A DNA stretch of 64,000 bases, from NCBI GenBank assembly GCA_964613455.1, contig CAZTGS010000001.1, positions 62,001-126,000 on the forward strand, written 5' to 3'. A model generated the notes under the pieces. That model ran no database searches. It worked only from the letters and a program-made list of their open reading frames with translations, and was not told the DNA's origin. The first letter of the stretch is position 1; each line of letters starts with the position of its first letter. The DNA is from SCGC-AAA076-P13 sp964613455 (GTDB lineage Bacteria > Pseudomonadota > Gammaproteobacteria > Magnimaribacterales > D2472). Shown here in pieces: positions 61,192 through 64,000 of the stretch. Both the position numbers and the translations under genes were made by a program.

Positions 61192-62618
61192 TGAGCTGGG
61201 AGACTGTTATAGGCTTAGAAATTCATGTTCAACTCTCAACTGAGTCAAAACTGTTTTCTGGAGGCTCGACAGGTTTTGGTGCAGAACCAAATACTCATGT
61301 AGATCTTATAGATATGGGTCTTCCAGGAGTATTACCAGTAGCTAACAGAGATGCTTTCTATAAAGCAATACGTTTTGGCTTAGCAACGAATGCAGAAATT
61401 AATCAAACATCATCATTTGATAGAAAAAACTATTTCTATCCAGATCTACCAAAAGGGTATCAAATTACTCAGATGGCTATGCCGATTGTTGGCAAAGGCT
61501 CAATAAAAATATTGGTAGAAGGTGCAGAAAAAATTATTAATATTACTAGGGCTCATTTAGAAGAAGATGCTGGTAAATCTATTCATGATCTTTTTGAAGG
61601 TGAGACTGGGGTTGATTTAAATAGAGCTGGAACACCATTATTAGAAATAGTTTCTGAGCCAGAAATATCGAATGCTAAAGAGGCCGTTGCTTACTTTAAA
61701 GCTGTTAAACAACTTGTGACCTTCTTAGATATCTGTGATGGCATTATGGCCCAAGGTTCAATGAGATGCGATGTGAATGTATCGATGAAAAAAACTGAAG
61801 ATAAAGAACTAGGAACAAGAGCTGAAATTAAAAACCTTAATTCATTTAAATTTATTGAAAAAGCTATTAATTTTGAAACAGAAAGACAAATTAGAATTAT
61901 TGAGTCTGGAGAATCTGTAGTTCAAGAAACTCGTCTTTATGACAGTATTAAAAATGAGACTAGATCTATGAGATCTAAAGAAGAAGCTAATGACTATAGA
62001 TATTTTCCATGCCCTGATCTATTACCAGTAGTAATAACTGATGAAGAGTTAAATGAGATTAAAGAAAACCTTCCTGAACTTCCTGAGCAAAAGGAAAGAA
62101 GATATATATCTGAAGCAAATTTAGAAGAATCTGAAGCAAAAATTATTTCTTCATCCAAAACAATGGCAAATATGTTTGAAGAAGCTTGCTTAAAAACAGA
62201 CGATTCAAAACTGGTTGCAAATTGGCTTGTAGGAGATATCAGCGCCCTTCTTAATAAAGATAATATTGATATAGATGAGTCTAAATTGACTTCTAATAAT
62301 TTTGGTACATTAATAGAAAGGATTTCAGATAAAACGATATCTGGAAAGATTGCCAAATCAGTCCTAGAAGAAGTTTGGGAATCTGGTAATAATGTTGATG
62401 ATATTATTGAAGATAAAGGCTTGGTTCAGATTCAAGATGAATCTTTATTAGAAAGTATTGCTAGTAAAATCATAGAAGATAATCCTGGCCAAGTTAATGC
62501 GTATAAAGGCGGAAAAGATAAGCTATTTGGTTTCTTTGTTGGGCAAGTAATGAAAGAAACACAAGGAAAAGCAAATCCTCAGAGTGTAAATGAGATACTT
62601 AAGAAACTTTTAGACTAA
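61191..62618 (+). CDS. gatB: Asp/Glu-tRNA amidotransferase subunit B
   Basis: 475 residues: the cradle domain with VIGLEIHVQLSTESKLF, DRKNYFYPDLPKGYQITQ and MRCDVNVS, then the helical YqeY-like tail. It activates misacylated Asp-tRNA-Asn or Glu-tRNA-Gln. With the His30/Gly81 AspRS at 5990-7756, use for Asn-tRNA is likely; use for Gln-tRNA cannot be judged. Confidence 0.98.
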   Translation: MSWETVIGLEIHVQLSTESKLFSGGSTGFGAEPNTHVDLIDMGLPGVLPVANRDAFYKAIRFGLATNAEINQTSSFDRKNYFYPDLPKGYQITQMAMPIVGKGSIKILVEGAEKIINITRAHLEEDAGKSIHDLFEGETGVDLNRAGTPLLEIVSEPEISNAKEAVAYFKAVKQLVTFLDICDGIMAQGSMRCDVNVSMKKTEDKELGTRAEIKNLNSFKFIEKAINFETERQIRIIESGESVVQETRLYDSIKNETRSMRSKEEANDYRYFPCPDLLPVVITDEELNEIKENLPELPEQKERRYISEANLEESEAKIISSSKTMANMFEEACLKTDDSKLVANWLVGDISALLNKDNIDIDESKLTSNNFGTLIERISDKTISGKIAKSVLEEVWESGNNVDDIIEDKGLVQIQDESLLESIASKIIEDNPGQVNAYKGGKDKLFGFFVGQVMKETQGKANPQSVNEILKKLLD

Positions 62619-62625
62619 AAAGTAA

Positions 62626-63087
62626 TTAGATTACAAACATACTAAGAGTAACTGCTACATAAGCAGGCTTTTCAACACCCTTTATCTCCATAGTAACTTC
62701 AGTTTTCATTAAATATTGATTAGCATTTTTTTCTGTAATATCAAGACATTTCATTATAATTCTTACTTCTGAGTTAACAGGCACAGGACTTAAGAATCTT
62801 ACTTTATCTAGTCCGTAATTTAGCCCCATTTTTGTTCCTTCTAAGACTAAACCCATTTCTTGCTTAAATGGTATTCCAGCCACTAAAGAAAGCGAAAGAA
62901 AGCCATGAGCGATAGTAGATCCAAATATTGGTGTTGCTTGTTCAGGATCAACATGAATGAATTGATTATCCATTGTTGCTTCTGCAAACTTATCGATCAT
63001 ATCCTGATCAATCGTTACCCATTCTGAAGTTCCAATTTCTGTTCCTATGGCTGATTCTATCTCTGACGGTTTGACTACTTTTAGCAT
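62626..63087 (-). CDS. MaoC-like enoyl-CoA hydratase
   Basis: 153-residue single hot-dog domain. The hydratase-2 motif is present: DNQFIHVDPEQA with Asp/His, and STIAHGFLSLSLV. It would hydrate trans-2-enoyl-CoA (R-specific). It directly follows the acyl-CoA synthetase gene, suggesting a small acyl-CoA module. The true substrate is unknown. Confidence 0.85.
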   Translation of the reverse strand: MLKVVKPSEIESAIGTEIGTSEWVTIDQDMIDKFAEATMDNQFIHVDPEQATPIFGSTIAHGFLSLSLVAGIPFKQEMGLVLEGTKMGLNYGLDKVRFLSPVPVNSEVRIIMKCLDITEKNANQYLMKTEVTMEIKGVEKPAYVAVTLSMFVI

Positions 63088-64000
63088 TTATTTCTCCATA
63101 TAGTAATTATTATATTCATCTCTTAATTCAAATTTTTGAAGCTTTCCAGTTGCTCCATGAGGAAGTTCTTTCATGAAAATAATTTCATCTGGCAGCCACC
63201 ATTTAGCTACCTTTGACCCAAGAAATTCTAAGATACTTTCTTTATCAATAGGTTCGCCATCATTAGTAACAATAAATAGCATTGGTCTCTCATCCCATTT
63301 AGGATGTGGTATGCCCACAACACATGCCTCAGCAACCTCTGGGTGACCAACAGCTGCATTCTCTAAATCAATTGAGCTAATCCATTCTCCGCCAGATTTG
63401 ATTACATCTTTAGCCCTATCCTTGATAGTCATATAACCATCTTGGTCTAAAACTGATATATCGCCAGTATCAAACCAGCCATCTTTATCAACACAATCTT
63501 TTTCAGCCTTGAAGTATCTTTGAAGTACCCAAGGACCCCTAACCATTAGATGTCCTTGAGATTCTCCATCTTTAGGTAATTCTTTACCAGAATCATCTAC
63601 AACTTTAAGTTCAATGCCGAACATTGGTCTGCCTTGTTTTAACTGAACAGCATATCTATCTTCTTTATTCATTTTTTCCATTTCAGGTGTCATGAAGTTT
63701 GAAGTTCCTAAAGGACTCATTTCAGTCATTCCCCAACCCTGGATTACATTAACATCATGAACTTCATCAAATTCTTTGAGTATTGCTAACGAAAGTGCTG
63801 AACCTCCAATTACAGTATTTTTTACAGAACTCAGAACTTTATTATTCTCTCTACAATAGTTTAATAGCCCCATCCAAATAGTAGGTACGCCAAATGCTAG
63901 GGTTACGTCTTCTTTTTCTATAAGGTCATAAAGTGGTTCTCCCTCCATTTGCATGCCAGGCATAACTATTTTCAGGCCAAACATAGGTGCAAAATAAGGG
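63088..64000 (-). CDS. Acyl-CoA synthetase (AMP-forming), C-terminal part, cut by window edge
   Basis: The reading frame continues through the right end of the window (PYFAP precedes the first ATG at 63984, which is internal), so the N-terminal part lies outside. Seen are QGWGMTEMSP (A5), DGWFDTGDISVLD (A7), TIKDRAKDVIKSGGEWIS (A8), and the catalytic Lys in ATGKLQKFELR (A10). It resembles medium/long-chain fatty-acyl-CoA ligases of the AlkK type; DMSP-pathway DmdB ligases share this pattern, so the substrate is open. It is one base before the MaoC-like gene. Confidence 0.9.
   Translation of the reverse strand, partial: PYFAPMFGLKIVMPGMQMEGEPLYDLIEKEDVTLAFGVPTIWMGLLNYCRENNKVLSSVKNTVIGGSALSLAILKEFDEVHDVNVIQGWGMTEMSPLGTSNFMTPEMEKMNKEDRYAVQLKQGRPMFGIELKVVDDSGKELPKDGESQGHLMVRGPWVLQRYFKAEKDCVDKDGWFDTGDISVLDQDGYMTIKDRAKDVIKSGGEWISSIDLENAAVGHPEVAEACVVGIPHPKWDERPMLFIVTNDGEPIDKESILEFLGSKVAKWWLPDEIIFMKELPHGATGKLQKFELRDEYNNYYMEK

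Noticed and set aside
62600..62640. CTTTTAG/CTAAAAAG repeat as a gatB/maoC terminator
   Set aside because: The two arms are almost contiguous, leaving no usable loop, and the match needs a bulge.
1..64000. CRISPR arrays, insertion sequences, integrases or toxin-antitoxin pairs
   Set aside because: No repeat-spacer pattern, transposase motif, terminal inverted repeat pair or small toxin-antitoxin operon was seen.

Overview
The window is a dense, AT-rich (by eye roughly one third G+C) stretch of a Gram-negative bacterial chromosome. Nearly every base is coding, most neighbours overlap or lie a few bases apart, and there are no insertion sequences, prophage genes or CRISPR arrays. Gene content and order are gammaproteobacterial: LpoA, a dcw cluster next to rnpB/rsmI, sspA-petCBA-rpsI-rplM-zapE-degS, murA-ibaG-mla / kdsD-lpt-rpoN, yhdP-mreDCB, gatCAB. 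From memory, this order closely parallels the Pseudomonas chromosome. Genes are missing at many junctions and several proteins are shortened, which fits a streamlined marine lineage of the SAR86 type. That name is an inference; no species marker is present.

Layout. 1-8060 (minus): FmdB-like protein, aspS, yebC, a PD-(D/E)XK Holliday-junction resolvase-like gene, ybgC, tolQRAB-pal-cpoB, tRNA-Lys(UUU), and the start of an MFS transporter. 8124-9404 (plus): proS of the short type. 9433-11682 (minus): a thiolase and SOS-controlled recA. 11798-12394 (plus): a 7Fe ferredoxin with an extra C-terminal region. 12424-40315: an unbroken 28-kb minus-strand run. Read in its own direction it holds rsmI, rnpB, mraZ-ftsZ-rsmH-ftsL-ftsI-murE-murF-mraY-murD-ftsW-murG-murC-ddl-ftsQ-ftsA, rpsF-rpsR-rplI-dnaB-alr, then pyrG-kdsA-eno-ftsB-ispDF-surE-pcm-DUF368. 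40334-49867: lpoA, sspA, bc1 complex, S9/L13, zapE, a DegS-like protease, murA, ibaG, mlaC. 49913-54672 (plus): kdsD, an lptA-like gene, lptB, rpoN, mgtE. 54664-59386 (minus): yhdP-like, mreD, mreC, mreB. 59462-62618 (plus): gatCAB. 62626-64000 (minus): a MaoC-like hydratase and a truncated acyl-CoA synthetase.

The genes mostly build and divide the envelope: peptidoglycan precursors (Alr, Ddl, MurA, MurC-G, MraY), the divisome (FtsABILQWZ, RsmH, MraZ), the elongasome (MreBCD), outer-membrane constriction (Tol-Pal), LPS (KdsA, KdsD, LptA/B), lipid-carrier supply and possible recycling (IspDF, DUF368) and phospholipid transport (MlaC, YhdP). A second theme is translation: non-discriminating-type AspRS plus GatCAB, ProRS without its editing domain, S6/S18/L9, S9/L13, RNase P RNA.

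Most notable: (1) a Hjc-type nuclease sits where ruvCAB normally lies; (2) ftsZ has moved from the end of dcw to between mraZ and rsmH; (3) four 10-bp repeats in front of mraZ look like its operator; (4) MurD has lost about 65 central residues and carries P-loop changes; (5) RNase P RNA appears to lack the L15 GGU motif; (6) AspRS carries both residues linked to the non-discriminating type. No wholly new multi-gene system was recognised.
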